From: Megamerina dolium
Lineage: Eukaryota > Arthropoda > Insecta > Diptera > Megamerinidae
Assembly (NCBI GenBank): GCA_963854835.1
Contig: OY978526.1
Location: 90,904,140-90,968,139, forward strand
DNA length: 64,000 bases
Direction: 5' to 3'
Under the pieces are notes generated by a model. The model worked only from the letters and a program-made list of their open reading frames with translations. It ran no database searches and had not been told where the DNA came from. Shown piece after piece: positions 11,343 to 23,463 of the stretch; within the stretch, counting starts at the first letter, position 1, and the number at the start of each line of letters is the position of its first letter. A program made the translations under genes and the position numbers.

Positions 11343-12624
11343 ATAAGGTGTAGTAAAAAGAAACCCATTATTTTTCCAATAGTTAGCTTTAGTAATCTGC
11401 ATCTCGCGTTGTATAAGTGCGATCGGTTTACGCTAGAGGGCGTTAGAAAGATAGGATTTCGTACTAAATAAACTTTTCAGGCAATTTTGTGATTGCTTGA
11501 CTCGGTATTGTTTGAGCACGCGTCAAAGATGGACACCAGTAAAGAGAAAATACGCCATAATTTACAGTTTTTCTTCGATAAATGTGAATAGTGTTTATGG
11601 CCCTGATATTTTAACAGCCAATCATGTGCAACTTTGTTTTCGTCGATTCCGTTCCGATAATTTTGATGTCAAAGATGCACCACGCTCTGGAAGGCCAATT
11701 ATCGAAAATATCGATAAAATAATGGAAATCGCCGAGTCTGACCGTAATGTAAGCATTGTTTCTATTGCCCAGGAGCTAAACATTGCACAAGAAACCGTTT
11801 GGAACCATTTAAATAAGGCTGGATACAAAAAGAAGCTCGAAATATGGGTGCCACACGAGTTAACGCAAAAAAACCTTATGGACCGAATTTCCATCTGCGA
11901 ATCGCTGCTGAATCGTAACAAAATCGATCCATTTCTAAAGCGTCTAAAGTGACTCACTTTTCATCACCCACTGGTGATGAAAAGTGGGTCACTTACGACG
12001 ACGTCAAGCGAAAACGGTCGTGGTCAAAGCGCGGTGAGCCGGCGCAAACGGTGGCCAAGCCAGGATTGAAGGTCAGGAAGGCTTTCCTATGTGTTTGGTG
12101 AGATTGGCAGGGAATCATCTACTATGAGCTGCTCCTCTACGGCCAAACTCTTAATTTGGACCTGTACTGTCAACAATTGGACCGTCTGAAGGAAGCAATG
12201 GCACAGTAGCGGCCAGCTTTGGCCAGTACGAGAGGAATTGTGTTCCATCAGGACAACGCCAGGCCACACACATCGATAGTGACTCGCCAGAAGCTCCGGG
12301 AGCTTGGTTGGGAGGTTCCTATGCATCGACCTTATAGTCCGGACCTGGAACCAAGTGATTACTACCTCTTCCTGTCTATGGCGAATGATTTTGCTGGTGA
12401 AAAGTTCGCCTCAAGAGAAGCTTGTGAAAATCGACTGTCCCAGTTTTTTGCCAATAGGGACAAGGGTTTCTATGAGAGTGGCATTATGAAATTACCTTCA
12501 AAATGGCAAACAAGTTATTGAACAAAACGGTGCATATTTGACCTAAATCGGATCATTCTAACTATGCTAAATAAAACCTTCAATTTAATGCAAAAATAAT
12601 GGATTATTTTTACTAGACCTTATA
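11343..12624 (+). mobile_element. Mariner family B copy 2, near full length
   Basis: Both ends carry the family B inverted repeat (TATAAGGTGTAGTAAAAAG at left, its inverse at right) beside TA. At about 1.28 kb this is the most complete family B copy. The transposase remnant is described separately. Confidence 0.92.
11529..12546 (+). pseudogene. Mariner family B transposase pseudogene
   Basis: Starts at ATG 11529 with MDTSKEK and ends at the TAA at 12544, matching the usual mariner length of about 340 codons after allowing for losses. N-terminal helix-turn-helix (SIAQELNIAQETVWNHL), WVPHELTQKN, VTGDEKWVTY (first Asp), HQDNARPHTS (second Asp) and LEPSDYYLF (third Asp, 34 residues on) are all recognisable, so the catalytic triad survives. 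Lesions are a roughly 28-bp deletion near 11585 that brings in a stop, a palindromic insertion at about 11947-11970 that creates a frameshift, a TGA near 12099 and a TAG near 12207. It cannot make a full protein. Confidence 0.88.
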
Positions 12625-13433
12625 TGTCCGACCCTCATTCAGTTTGGCCCATTATCTTCACACCTTCAGGGAAGTCCCCTATAAATTGAGCCCAAAATGC
12701 AACAAATAACTCCATTTTTACCCAGAAATCATCTCTGGAGTGGTAAGTTGTAAGACCGACCCTCATTAATTTTTCCTTCCTAACATTTTGCACATTTTTC
12801 ATATGGTTACTCCCTATCCATATCCCTTAGGAAGGTACGTAGAAGAATGTTATTGCTATAAAATTGGCTTCCAGCATTTTTAAAACAATTGATTGTGATA
12901 TTTATATCAGAATAAGGCTATCAGTATAAAATATTTTACTTTGCAATCATGTTTCTTCGATTTTTGTTGTTTTAAAATTTCATAAATAAATAATAGTTTA
13001 GTTATACAAAACCACTGGTTAAACGTTGCGTTTATAAAAATACTATAATTAAGAAAGATCTTCTAAAAATAATAAACTTAAATGCAAATTCATCCTGTGT
13101 GAAAGAAAAAGGAATATATTTTTTAATCTGTTTGTATAATTTATATTTGTGTAAATTCCAAGTAATTATCAAGATACTTGTAATTATCATTTAACCAATA
13201 AATAATAGTAAAAGTCATTATGATTGTTAAATTTTTTTTCCTTGATCTATTCATATATATCCAACTACATACAAATATAAAATGTAAAATAAATATTTTT
13301 CCATCATCAACAACAACAACAACAACATCATATTCATCATCAATACGAACGACCATTCACCATTCACTCTTCAACCACACTTTGAGTAAATAAACAAATA
13401 AACAGTCATAAACAGGGAAACAATCAAAGAAGT
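12625..13433. other. Intron 2 stretch without recognisable gene
   Basis: AT-rich and without long repeats. A CAA-type triplet run is near 13309-13330. Nothing else supportable. Confidence 0.4.
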
Positions 13434-13639
13434 AAGTAATAAAAAATCTCCTTACAGTCGGCTGGGGCCGACCAAACTATACCCTGCATATGTAGATTTA
13501 TATATAAAAAGTTTACTCGAATATCCAACTTTTCTTTTATTTCCACTTTTCGAGAAACAATTTTTGCATATACTACTAATTTACATCCGAAATATGGTTG
13601 ACTTTGACGAAGTAAAAGGATTTTAAGATAATTCCGAGG

Positions 13640-14850
13640 CTTAGTATGGGAGCTATATAAAAAGTGGGCGTGGCTTACCACTTTCTAATAAATCCAATTA
13701 ATTTTTCAATGTTAATCCAATGTTAATTTGGTGTCCTACGTTGAATAGTTTCTAAGTTATGGTGGTTAACATTTTTGTTTAATTTCCTCAACTTTGTATG
13801 GGAGCCCCAATAAGAAGTGGGCGTGGTACGCTGATTTTTCGCCAGATTATTTCCGACTACGATATTAATTTAAGTGTCAATTATGGTTATTGTAGACATA
13901 AGATTGCCTAAGTTACAGCTGTTTCAATTTAAAATTTGTATGGGGGCTACGATAAACACTGGGCGTGGTGCGCCCATTTTCTGTGAGCCTAGTTGCTCGT
14001 ACAATACTAATCCATACCCTAAGTCTCGTTGTCCTAGGCTAAATGGTTTGTAAGCTATGGAGCTTAAAACTTTAGTTTAATTCACTCGACTTTGTATGGG
14101 AGACTCATGAAGGAGTGGGCGTGGCACACTGATTTTCTGCCAGATTATTACCGACTACGATATTAATTTAAGTGTAAATTATGGTTATTCTAGACAGAAG
14201 ATTGCCGAAGTTACAGCTGTTTCAATTTAAAATTTGTATGGGGGCTACGATAAATAGTGGGCGTGGTGCGCCCATTTTCTGTGAGCCTAGTTGCTCGTAC
14301 AATACTAATCCACACCTTAAATCTCGTTATTCTACGCTGAATAGTTTGCAAGTTATAACCGGTAACATTTTTTTTAATTTCCGCAACTTTGTATGGGAGA
14401 CCCAAAAAGGAGTGGGCGTGGCACATTGATTTTCTGTCATGTTATTTCTGACTGCTGTGTTAATCTAAGTGTCAATTATGGTTATTCTGGACAAAAGATT
14501 GTAGAAGTTACAGCTGTTTCAATTTAAAAGAAGTACAGACACTTTGTATGAGAGCTACGCTAAAGAGTAGGCGTGGCTCAACCACTTTTGGCGAGGTTAT
14601 ATAGTAGTATAATATAACTCTATGTGCCAAATATTGTTATCCCAAGTGGTATATTATGTGAGTTATAGCAAGTTAAAAATTTTGAAAATTTCGAGGTTAG
14701 TCGCTTTGAATGCTTGGTGTGGGCGTGGTTATTGACCGATCATGCCCAATATCAATCCCCTCCGTACCCTTGGATCATAGATTACTTATGCCAAATTTCA
14801 TCGAAATAGCTCAATATTTACTCAAGTTATCGTGCGAACCAGCCAGGTGA
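13640..14850. repeat. Degenerate tandem array, about 150-bp half-units paired into 299-bp units
   Basis: Each half-unit contains a TATGGGAG/GGGCTACG-like motif followed by AGTGGGCGTGG. The motif recurs near 13640, 13793, 13937, 14091, 14235, 14389, 14544 and 14696. Alternate half-units resemble each other most, so 13793-14091 and 14092-14388 form two 298-300 bp higher-order units with a third partial one. Confidence 0.8.
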
Positions 14851-14856
14851 CAGACA

Positions 14857-14907
14857 GACGGACGGACGGACGGACGGACGGACGGACGGACGGACGGACG
14901 GACGGAC
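14857..14907. repeat. (GGAC/ACGG)n microsatellite
   Basis: About 12 units of a CGGA-type tetranucleotide after a CAGACAGA lead-in, inside the unclassified element. Confidence 0.95.
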
Positions 14908-15053
14908 ATCGTTAAATCGAAAATTTAATCGACGCTGATCACGAATATATATCTATGTCTATATCTCCGGAGATTCCTTCAAGTGGACACAAACATCTGA
15001 CCGAAATGAATATACCATGCATATTGCATTATGCAGGGTATAAAAAGTAATAA

Positions 15054-16121
15054 TAAATACTCATATATATATAAAAACAAAATGGATGTCGGCGAAAGGA
15101 ATTAAGCAATATTTGAGATTAAATATTTATTCTTTTCATACGAACGCACACATGAAAACACTTTAACAATATAGTGCAACTTTAATACCGACTGAACGTG
15201 TGAGCGTGTGTGTGTGTTGTGTGTATATCGTGTATAGCATCATCAGTAGCCACAATCAGTAGCAACAACATCCATTACCACAGCCACAGTAGCAGCTATT
15301 GAAGCTTTATCAACGAGTAATAATAATGTTGCAGCAACAGTAGCAGACGGTTCGTTGCTTTGGTTCGTTCGTTGCTTCAACAATCAAAATGTATCCGATG
15401 CATTATGGCGATAGTAATAATAACAAATAAACAACAATGCCATCATCAGCAACAACAACGAAACCATTTAGAGCATTTTGTTGGGCAATCATTACTATCG
15501 TAGGCTTAAGTATATATGTATGTATTGTGAGGATACACATTAGATTGGTCCTTGCCTATTGTAAATAACTCTAAAGTAACTCAAGCAGAGCATTACTGGT
15601 GCGCTGTTCAGACGCTGTATAATGTATATTATAATACATTTATTTAGCATATTTTCATAATTTTTCAATAAAAAAATATCAAGTAAATATTATTGGGCTT
15701 TGTGTCACTATCGACTTTCAAACTCATTTATATTTTTCTTTAATACATGGAAGAGTGATTGATAAAATTCCATGGAGAGACTGTGAAATTAACATTCAGA
15801 TTTAGTTGATCTATGAGATTTTTATATTCAGGCCTACGATGAACAAATGTCGGTGCGAAATTTTTCCCTTGTCAGCAACACATTTTAGTTTTGCTGGCAG
15901 GAGAAAAATTCCACGCAAAAATTTGTTCATGATAGGCCTGATTATGTGAAAAATTAATAAGTAGTTTTTCCAAAATGTTTTTTTAATAGGCACTCTCAAT
16001 GGAGATCAATGGTCCAAATGTAACACGAAAAATATTCTCATACAATAAAAGTGCAAATACAAAGTTTACCTGAAAAATTTATTTCGAATATATAATCGCT
16101 AGTAAAAAAATTTGACGAGCT
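15054..16121. other. Intron 2 stretch without recognisable gene
   Basis: Contains CAA/CAG-rich triplet sequence near 15240-15470 and AT-rich DNA. No supportable exon. Confidence 0.4.
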
Positions 16122-16130
16122 CTAATTATT

Positions 16131-16470
16131 GTGGGTAGGCATGCTGCAAGGCTCGGCTTACCGGTCAACGATTTTTGTCGCAGCTGCGAGGACGAGGAAG
16201 AGGAGGAAAGTGTTCACCACTTCCTCTGTAGATGCCCCGCGTTGGCACGCAGAAGGCACACTCTACTAGGAAGTGCTTTTTTTACAGATACCACTGAGCT
16301 TGCACCCATGGATGTCAGGGACATTGTTCTATTCATTAGGAAATCCCAATGGTTCCACTTAAAAGAGGAGATAGGATGGTAAGCATCAACGATGCATGGT
16401 GACACAATGGGCCAATTATTTGGCCTAAGTGCGCCCCCCCTTTGGGGGCGGCCCCATAACCTAACCTAAC
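16131..16470 (+). mobile_element. I-like LINE 3' end with (CCTAA)n tail
   Basis: Flanked by a 9-bp duplication CTAATTATT (16122-16130 and 16471-16479). The plus strand encodes the last 84 residues of an ORF2-type protein, including a CX2C...HX4C zinc-knuckle-like motif (CRSC, then HHFLCRC), typical of the C-terminus of I/Jockey-group retrotransposons, and stops at TAA 16380. The following 3' UTR (about 16383-16470) contains ACACAATGGGCC and ends ATAACCTAACCTAACCTAA. The element is extremely 5'-truncated. Its 3' UTR is shared with the SINE at 44378-44619. Confidence 0.82.
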
Positions 16471-16501
16471 CTAATTATTATTTTCATCTACTATCTATCT
16501 A

Positions 16502-17017
16502 CGAGGGTGTCCCAGAACTACCCGGCCTAAGAAAGAAAACAACATATATGGGACAATTTTTCTTTTTTTCTCAACATAATCTCATTTTAGCTCTACACAC
16601 TTTTCCCAGCGATATTCTATGATTTCCATACACTGTTTATAGTCTTAACTGTCTAGCTCATTAAAATAGCCATCTACCGCAAACTCCACCTCTTCATTGT
16701 TAGCAAATCTTCTACCACCAAATAATTTTTTCAAATTTGGAAAAAAAAAAAATAATCCAAAGGAGCTAAATCGGGAGAATAAGGTGCGTGCTGAAGCAAT
16801 TCGAGCTTTAAACCATTGATTTTGGCCATCGCAATAGCGGATGTGTGTATTGGTGCATTGTCTTGATGAAACAATACTTTCTTTTTCGCCAAATGCGGCC
16901 TTTTTCTTTAAATTCATCACTTAAATGCTGCAACAAATTAACATAATACTCGCCGTTTGCTCACAATAAAACAAAAACATCTATATATCAGGTCCGGTAC
17001 TTCTGGTACCGTCCTCG
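16502..17017 (-). mobile_element. Mariner family A copy 2, internally deleted
   Basis: Both inverted ends are present beside TA, but only the C-terminal third of the transposase remains on the minus strand (from the HQD region to the FNELDS-type tail). The N-terminal two thirds are replaced by a short junction near 16960-16990. At 516 bp it is a MITE-like deletion derivative. Confidence 0.88.
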
Positions 17018-17935
17018 TATTACTATCTAAGCTTACAACATAAATAACAGTTCATTCAACAATAGCTTTTAATTGTCATTTATACTCACTGTATTCGGTA
17101 CATACAGTAGGCTGGAGCGATAGCCATTCATATACATATACATCTAATACACACAAAAAAAAAAGGTAAAAGTAGCAAATATCCTTATGAGCCTTCAACT
17201 TTCAACACTTGACAGACCAAATAAATATACATTCATATCATGTACCACATTTGTGCTAAAATTACATACTACATACTACATATGTACAAGTATACATTTG
17301 TGTGTCTGATGATTTGAAATGCGATTAAAAATTATGTTTTTCTAAGCTAATGGATGCTACTACTAACTCTGCTACTACAGTCATTTGAAAATTACAATTT
17401 ACATACATATTTGTTCATTTCGGAAACATTATAACTAAATTTGTTGCAATTAAATTTGATCGAACTTTTGAATGACACTCATTAAAAAATATGTATATCG
17501 TATCGTAGAAGTTTGTATGTATTTACATATAGCAGATTCGTGGACATCGATGGCGCTAAAAGTAATAAGCTATAAATACGATGCAGTCGAAAAAAATATT
17601 ATTTTTATTGACGAGCAAAGTAAAACACAATGTTAAAAAATAGATATTTTTACTAAAGAAGAATAAAATAGAAGTTCAATAAAATGTTTAAACTAGTAAT
17701 GGGTTTAATGTGTTAAAGTCAAACACTAAATACGAATATAAAAGGACCAACTTCTCCATGCTTAATCAAATGGAAAAGGAATGATAAAATTGGAATAAGT
17801 TTGAATAATTTGGTGTATGGTGATTTGGTGGTGTTCCTTGGCGAAAGTGGTCGTTGTAGATCACTAATATTTTGTACACATATTAATATAATCGGTACTT
17901 AAGTTTTTCAAATTGACCCAATAAAAAAAAAAAAA
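17018..17935. other. Intron 2 stretch without recognisable gene
   Basis: AT-rich, with scattered ATACATA simple sequence. Nothing I can name. Confidence 0.4.
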
Positions 17936-18836
17936 CGAGTTGTAGCCAATCTCTCTATACTCTTCTACGTCAACCACTGTGCATCCCGATGGCATCTTAT
18001 AACTCTGGAATTTTTTGGACCTTAAGACATCTTTTACTGAAGCGTACTGAGGTCTTTAACTCTGACGCCTTGCTGGATCTCGTGGAAGCTAAGCTAAGTT
18101 TGACAGTCGATATGATGGCTGGAAGGTTAAATTCATCACGTGGATCAGTTTACAGGCACCTGGTTCAATTGAGCAAGGTTCCAAAGCTGGGAAAATGGGT
18201 TCCGCATGAATGTGTGTTCTCAGCTTGAAAATGAGAGTTTTTTGAACCGTATTGTTACTGGAGACGAAAAATGGGTCCTTTACAATAGATAAACCCCCAG
18301 AGATGGACTCCTGCTGGTGAGATATGTCCGGTATCATCTATTTTGATCTGCTGGAACCAAACCAGACAATCACAGCTGATTATTATAGCGATCAACTATC
18401 CAAACTGAATGCAGCACTTGAAAAAAATCGACTGTCTTCAGTCAACTGACAAAGTTTTGTTGCATCACAACAACGCAAGACCCCATATCACAAAACAGAC
18501 CTTAGGCAAGCTGAACGAGCTCTGATGGTAGCTAATGTCGCATTCACACCTCCTGATATTACACCTTGCGATTATCACCTTTTACGCGGACTTCAGTCCC
18601 ACTTCAGAAATAAGAACTACACCTCAAAAAAAGCGTATTTTAGCCTTGGAGCGTATTTTGGCTCCAAGGATAAACAATTTTTTGAGCAGGGAATTAAATA
18701 TTTGCCTAAACATTGGGAAGGAATTGTAAATAATGCCGGAAAATTATTATTAATGATTAATAAATACTGAAAATTATTGTTTTTATTTATTTTAAAATCA
18801 CCTAAGAAAAACGCACGAACTTATGGACTGACCTGA
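17936..18836 (+). mobile_element. Mariner family C, single defective copy
   Basis: The plus strand encodes a third, distinct mariner transposase: RLNSSRGSVYRHLVQLSKV (helix-turn-helix), LGKWVPHE, FLNRIVTGDEKWVLY (first catalytic Asp), IIYFDLLEPNQTI, a damaged LLHHNNARPH in which the Asp of the usual HQDNA is Asn, and a C-terminal FFEQGIKYLPKHWEGIV ending at TGA near 18769. Several frameshifts and stops break it. The right end is the terminal repeat ...CGAACTTATGGACTGACCTGATA. No matching left end is visible, so the 5' boundary given is approximate. Confidence 0.8.
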
Positions 18837-21071
18837 TAATAAAACGAAATTATATACTGGAATATTTTGTCAAAAAATTGTATTTTCATGTTAATTTTTC
18901 TTCAGTAATCAACTATGAAAATTATAATGAAGAAAATCAATATATTCTGAAGAACATAGTAAATACACTGTTGAGCATAACAAAACGATATTGTTTGCAT
19001 GCTATATTGGAATCAGGAAACGATGTGTACTTTTAAGTAAATAAATATTACCATTAAAAGTTAAAATTTTTAAATAATAGAATACATAGAATAAATAGAA
19101 TAATAATTTTTAAATTTAGAATAAAATTTACTTCAGATTTTTTCATTTTTGATCTGAAATAAAAAAGTTGATTCCTGTGCAAGAATTTTGACATTTTCAA
19201 TATGATATGATTTCAATATAGCCCTTAATGATTTAGGTCCATGATGGTGATTTTAAATATAAATTCATATACACAAAAGAGCTACATAATGAAGTTTATA
19301 TGCATATTGTTGAATATGTTTATATGCATATTGTTGAATATGTTTATATGCATATTGTTGAATATGTTTATATGCATATTGTTGAATATGTTTATAGGCA
19401 TATTTTTGAATATGTTTATATGCATATTGTATAAATGTTGGATGTATATACAACATAGAGAATTCTTACTAAATAATGTTGTCATTATTTATTAAAGTAA
19501 TCATATTTGTGATATATAGTATGCTTGTTATATATATCAAACTGTGGTGATAATAAATATTCATATATTGTATATACTATTGTATATATTTTACTATAAA
19601 GCAAAGGATAAGCCGTTGCCTAAATGAATGAATAAATATAAATAAATATGTATTAAGAGTAAATATCATATTCAGAGGCCACTCATTTAATTATGTATAC
19701 ACATGTGAATAGATTTCACCACAAAATGTACGTTCTATTTAATTGTATCAAAATCTGCTTGGAAATAAGTAGATATAAATAAGTATAGTTGGAAATGAGT
19801 TGGTCGTTTGGTTTGGTTTAGTCGTATTGGTTGAATGGTTAACCAGCCGTAATATAGACATAATAGAAAGTATTTTTGCCATGTTATCAGAATAACACAT
19901 AATTACACAAAATTCTCACAATGCTCATACGCTTACGAATTGTCAACTATACGTATGTGTATGAAATATGTCGGATATGAAAATGTGTGTGTGTGTGTGT
20001 TTGGGTTAGTATGTGTATGATACAAAGAATTTCCGGCATAAATAGCTATGTAAAATATAGAAACTATTGACTATAATGACAATTTTCAGTCAGTCACTCA
20101 GTCACTGAGTTAGTCTAGGCAAATTAAAGGCATGAAATACTCGTACACCATATTGTGTGCAAGTCCATGTGGTATATACTTATATGTATCCTATGTATTA
20201 ATATGCAATCAATGGTTCTCTTGTTGGTATCCAGTCAGTTAGTCATTTATGTTCTATTTTTCTTAAAATACATTTTTTATTTCAGATTTCATTTTCATTC
20301 TGTATTTACTGTACCTATAATATACATATTTGTTTTTTTGTTTTTTTTTTGTTTAGTTTCAACATAATTTTTGTTTGTATTTCTGTGTGTGGCAGCACTA
20401 GACTCGCCAAAGGTTCATTAAGCTTTTAAATCCTGGCCTAGTCAATGCCTGGTTATACACTCTCCCGCCGCTATCTGTTCATCCAATAGAACTATGTATG
20501 TATAACAATTTCTCTGTTGACTGATGTGTTTACTGAAGAGTAAGTACTGTGATAGGCGGACTTTATTGCTTATGGCCTGGTCTGGCGTGTTATATTTTCG
20601 TGATGTTTGCTTTTAGTTGTGGTTGTTATTGTTGTTGTTGTTGTTTTCGGTGTCAATGTTGGTTATGTCGTTGGTGTTTGTTTGAATTTTTGTTTTTGTT
20701 GTTTTTGTTGATTGGTTTTATGCATATACACAGACAGACAAGTAAGAATGAGTGCAGACAGAATTAATGAAATTACAATATTTTCATATGAACACCATCG
20801 CCATCGTTATCAGTATTGTGTATATAAAATACATATATGCCACCCAGTCGGAAATTTGCTAATGACTGGTCAAATTGATGATGATACATGTAAATGACAA
20901 TTTGCTGACCGGGGACAAGATATCAGGTTTGACACGCAGCATGTCAATACAGCTAAATATTCGTACAGGGATTTCTCTCACGATCATCATCATACGTTAC
21001 AAGCATGGCATATAATCTAAGCTATTATATACAAAAATGTATATATTCTTCTGGTATTCTTTACACGATGG
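18837..21071. other. Intron 2 stretch without recognisable gene
   Basis: AT-rich DNA holding the 24-bp minisatellite listed separately, a GT run near 19985-20000 and a TTG/GTT-rich patch near 20610-20710. No exon found. Confidence 0.45.
19294..19430. repeat. 24-bp minisatellite, about 5.7 copies
   Basis: Unit GTTTATATGCATATTGTTGAATAT (24 bp) repeats from 19294. The first four units are identical, the fifth carries two substitutions and the sixth is partial. Because the unit is divisible by three it opens frames on both strands; these are not genes. Confidence 0.95.
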
Positions 21072-21908
21072 CGTCATACGTAAGCACTGTTTCTATTGTC
21101 CAGGAGCTAACCATTGCACAAAAAACCGTTTGGAACCATTTAAATAAGGCTGGATACAAAAAAAAGCTCGATGTATGGGTGCCACACGAGTTAACGGAAA
21201 AAACCTCATGGACCGAATTTTCATTTGCGAATCGCTGCTGAATCGCAACAAAATCGATCCATTTCTGAAGCGGATGGTTACTGGTGATGAAAAGTAGGTT
21301 CCTTACGACAACGTCAAGCGAAAACGGTCGTGGTCGAATCGCGTTGAGCCGGCGCAAACGATAGCCAAGCCAGAATTGACGGTCAGGAAGGTTTTGCTAT
21401 GTGTTTGGTGGGATTGGCAGGGAATCATCTACTATGAGTTGCTCCCCTACGGCCAAACTCTTAATTCGGGCCTGTACTGTTAACAATTGGACCTTCTGAA
21501 GGAAGCAATCGCCCAGAAGCGGAAAGGAATTGTGTTCCGTCAGGACAACGCCAGGCCACACACACACACACATCGATAGTGATTCTCCAGAAGATCCGGG
21601 AGCTTGATTGGGAAGTTCTTATGCATCCACCTTAGAGTCCGGACCTGCCACCAAGTCATTACTACTGATTTTGCTGGTGAAAAATTCGCCTCAAGAGAAG
21701 CTTGTGAAAATCGACTCTCCCAGTTTTTTGCCACTAGAGATGAGGGTTTCTATGAGAGTGGCATTATGATAACTTGTTGCTTTCAAAATGGCAACAAGTT
21801 ATCGAACAAAACTGTGCATATTTGACCTAAATCGGATCATTTTAACAATGCTAAATAAAACCTTCAATTTAATGCAAAAATAATGGATTTCTTTTTACTA
21901 GACATTAT
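21072..21908 (+). mobile_element. Mariner family B copy 3, 5'-truncated
   Basis: Begins inside the helix-turn-helix coding region and runs to the right inverted repeat (ATGGATTTCTTTTTACTAGAC then TTATA). The transposase remnant has frameshifts, a CA expansion near 21560-21570 within the HQDNARPHT region, and a small deletion that removes the third Asp region near 21660. Confidence 0.88.
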
Positions 21909-23463
21909 ATGTTTTTGAAGTACAATAAAATTCGTTTGGTGCACAAATGATAAGCATGACAATATTTTAATTTTATTGAAAAAATTAAGAAAGAAACAGT
22001 TTCTCTATAATTAAATTCCGAGAACTAATTATGAAAGTGGCTCCAGGGATTTAATATCCCATTGTGTTTCACCTGAACGAAATGGCAGGATACATTTTTG
22101 CCAACGACGTCAATTGATGCCATTAACCTATAAGGCAGGCATAAAAATAAAAACTTTCTAACGAACTGCTATAATAATTTGCACAATTAAATTGTTTAAT
22201 CGATGTATTCAGCGTAATTGTCATAATTAAAAAGTTATTTAAAACTTAATTATGCACGAAAACATTGCACACGAAAACAACTACTTTATTGACGTGGTAT
22301 ACAAAAGCCACATAATAAACATATAACGTATTTACAGTAAATGTAAAAAATTTGTTTGTGAAAAGAAAGATTGAAGAAAGCATACATATGTATGTTCTGA
22401 TATGGAATAAAACAAAAAGTGAAAATGCAAAAACAACAACAACGACTACGGCAGTCATAATTGCATTTATTACACTGATAAAAGACATGACACTATATTG
22501 CACCGCACAAAGAACACATATATATACATACACACACACACACACACAGCATGACAAACACAAAGAAGAATAAATAAGAAAAAGAGCAGACAAACACATT
22601 ACCAGCATCATCAAAGGTAGCAGTATACGAACGAATACTGTATAATGGCAAAAGCAACATAATCAACATCATGCAGTATGCCATATTAGTCAAGCTATAT
22701 GTACACGACATACTTGTATATACACACACTTCTATACATACGAGTACATACAGACATACAGACGTACATGTCTTATATGTAAAGTGACCAGATACTCTAG
22801 TAAATCTGTGCTTTTCCGTTCAGAATCTACACGACATGCCAAATGAAGGTTTTCTATCCAAAAATTCGTAAGATATTTTACGTTCCTTCAAATGGTGGTG
22901 ATGAAAAATAACACAAACGATAGGTGTTTTCATATAATGTGTATATATTTGTTGTTGGGAAAAAATTAGAAGCCCTCGACGCCTGGTCACCGTACTTATA
23001 TGTATATAATACTCATTTATATGGCGGCTCATAGGCAAGTAGTACTTCTTTCTGTACGAATATGCAAATCACATGAAACGGAAATACACGAACACACAAA
23101 TGGAGTAAGGAGTAAAATGAAGCGAAATATACACAGATGTCCATATATGTATGCATGTATGTACGTATGTGCATTAGATCTGTCAAAATGTTTCGAATAT
23201 GTTTGTTTTTTATTGGTTGCCATATCATGAAAAGCTACAATGTTACTATATTCATTGATAGTCGTGCAGAAATAAAAGCTTAACAGTCCACTACTATAAA
23301 GAATATAGTTAAAAGTTAAGGATTGTACTTAATCGGTATGCTGATAACGCTCACATATGATTTCATTAGCATCCAATAAATGAAATAATCTTTTTATTTG
23401 GAATTTAATGCAGAAGTTAGAATAATAATATTAATCAGGGAAAGTCAATGCTTACTAAGAGTA
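21909..23463. other. Intron 2 stretch without recognisable gene
   Basis: AT-rich, with a CA run near 22530-22550 and ACATACAT simple sequence near 22700-22770. No exon or element I can name. Confidence 0.4.

Larger units (their letters stand above)
13443..15044. mobile_element. Unclassified 1.6-kb repetitive element with GGGCGTGG boxes
   Basis: Bounded by the direct repeat AAGTAATAA (13434-13442 and 15045-15053). Inside the ends lie inverted copies of ATACCCTGCATA (13479-13490 and 15030-15041). Near the left end GTCGGC TGGG GCCGAC can fold into a short hairpin. The interior is an array of about eight half-units of 144-155 bp, then an ACGG microsatellite, then a unique right arm. No coding frame on either strand survives. 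Short inverted ends plus an 8-9 bp duplication suggest a non-autonomous DNA transposon, but I cannot assign the superfamily. A Helitron-like end is a weaker alternative because of the hairpin. Confidence 0.6.
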
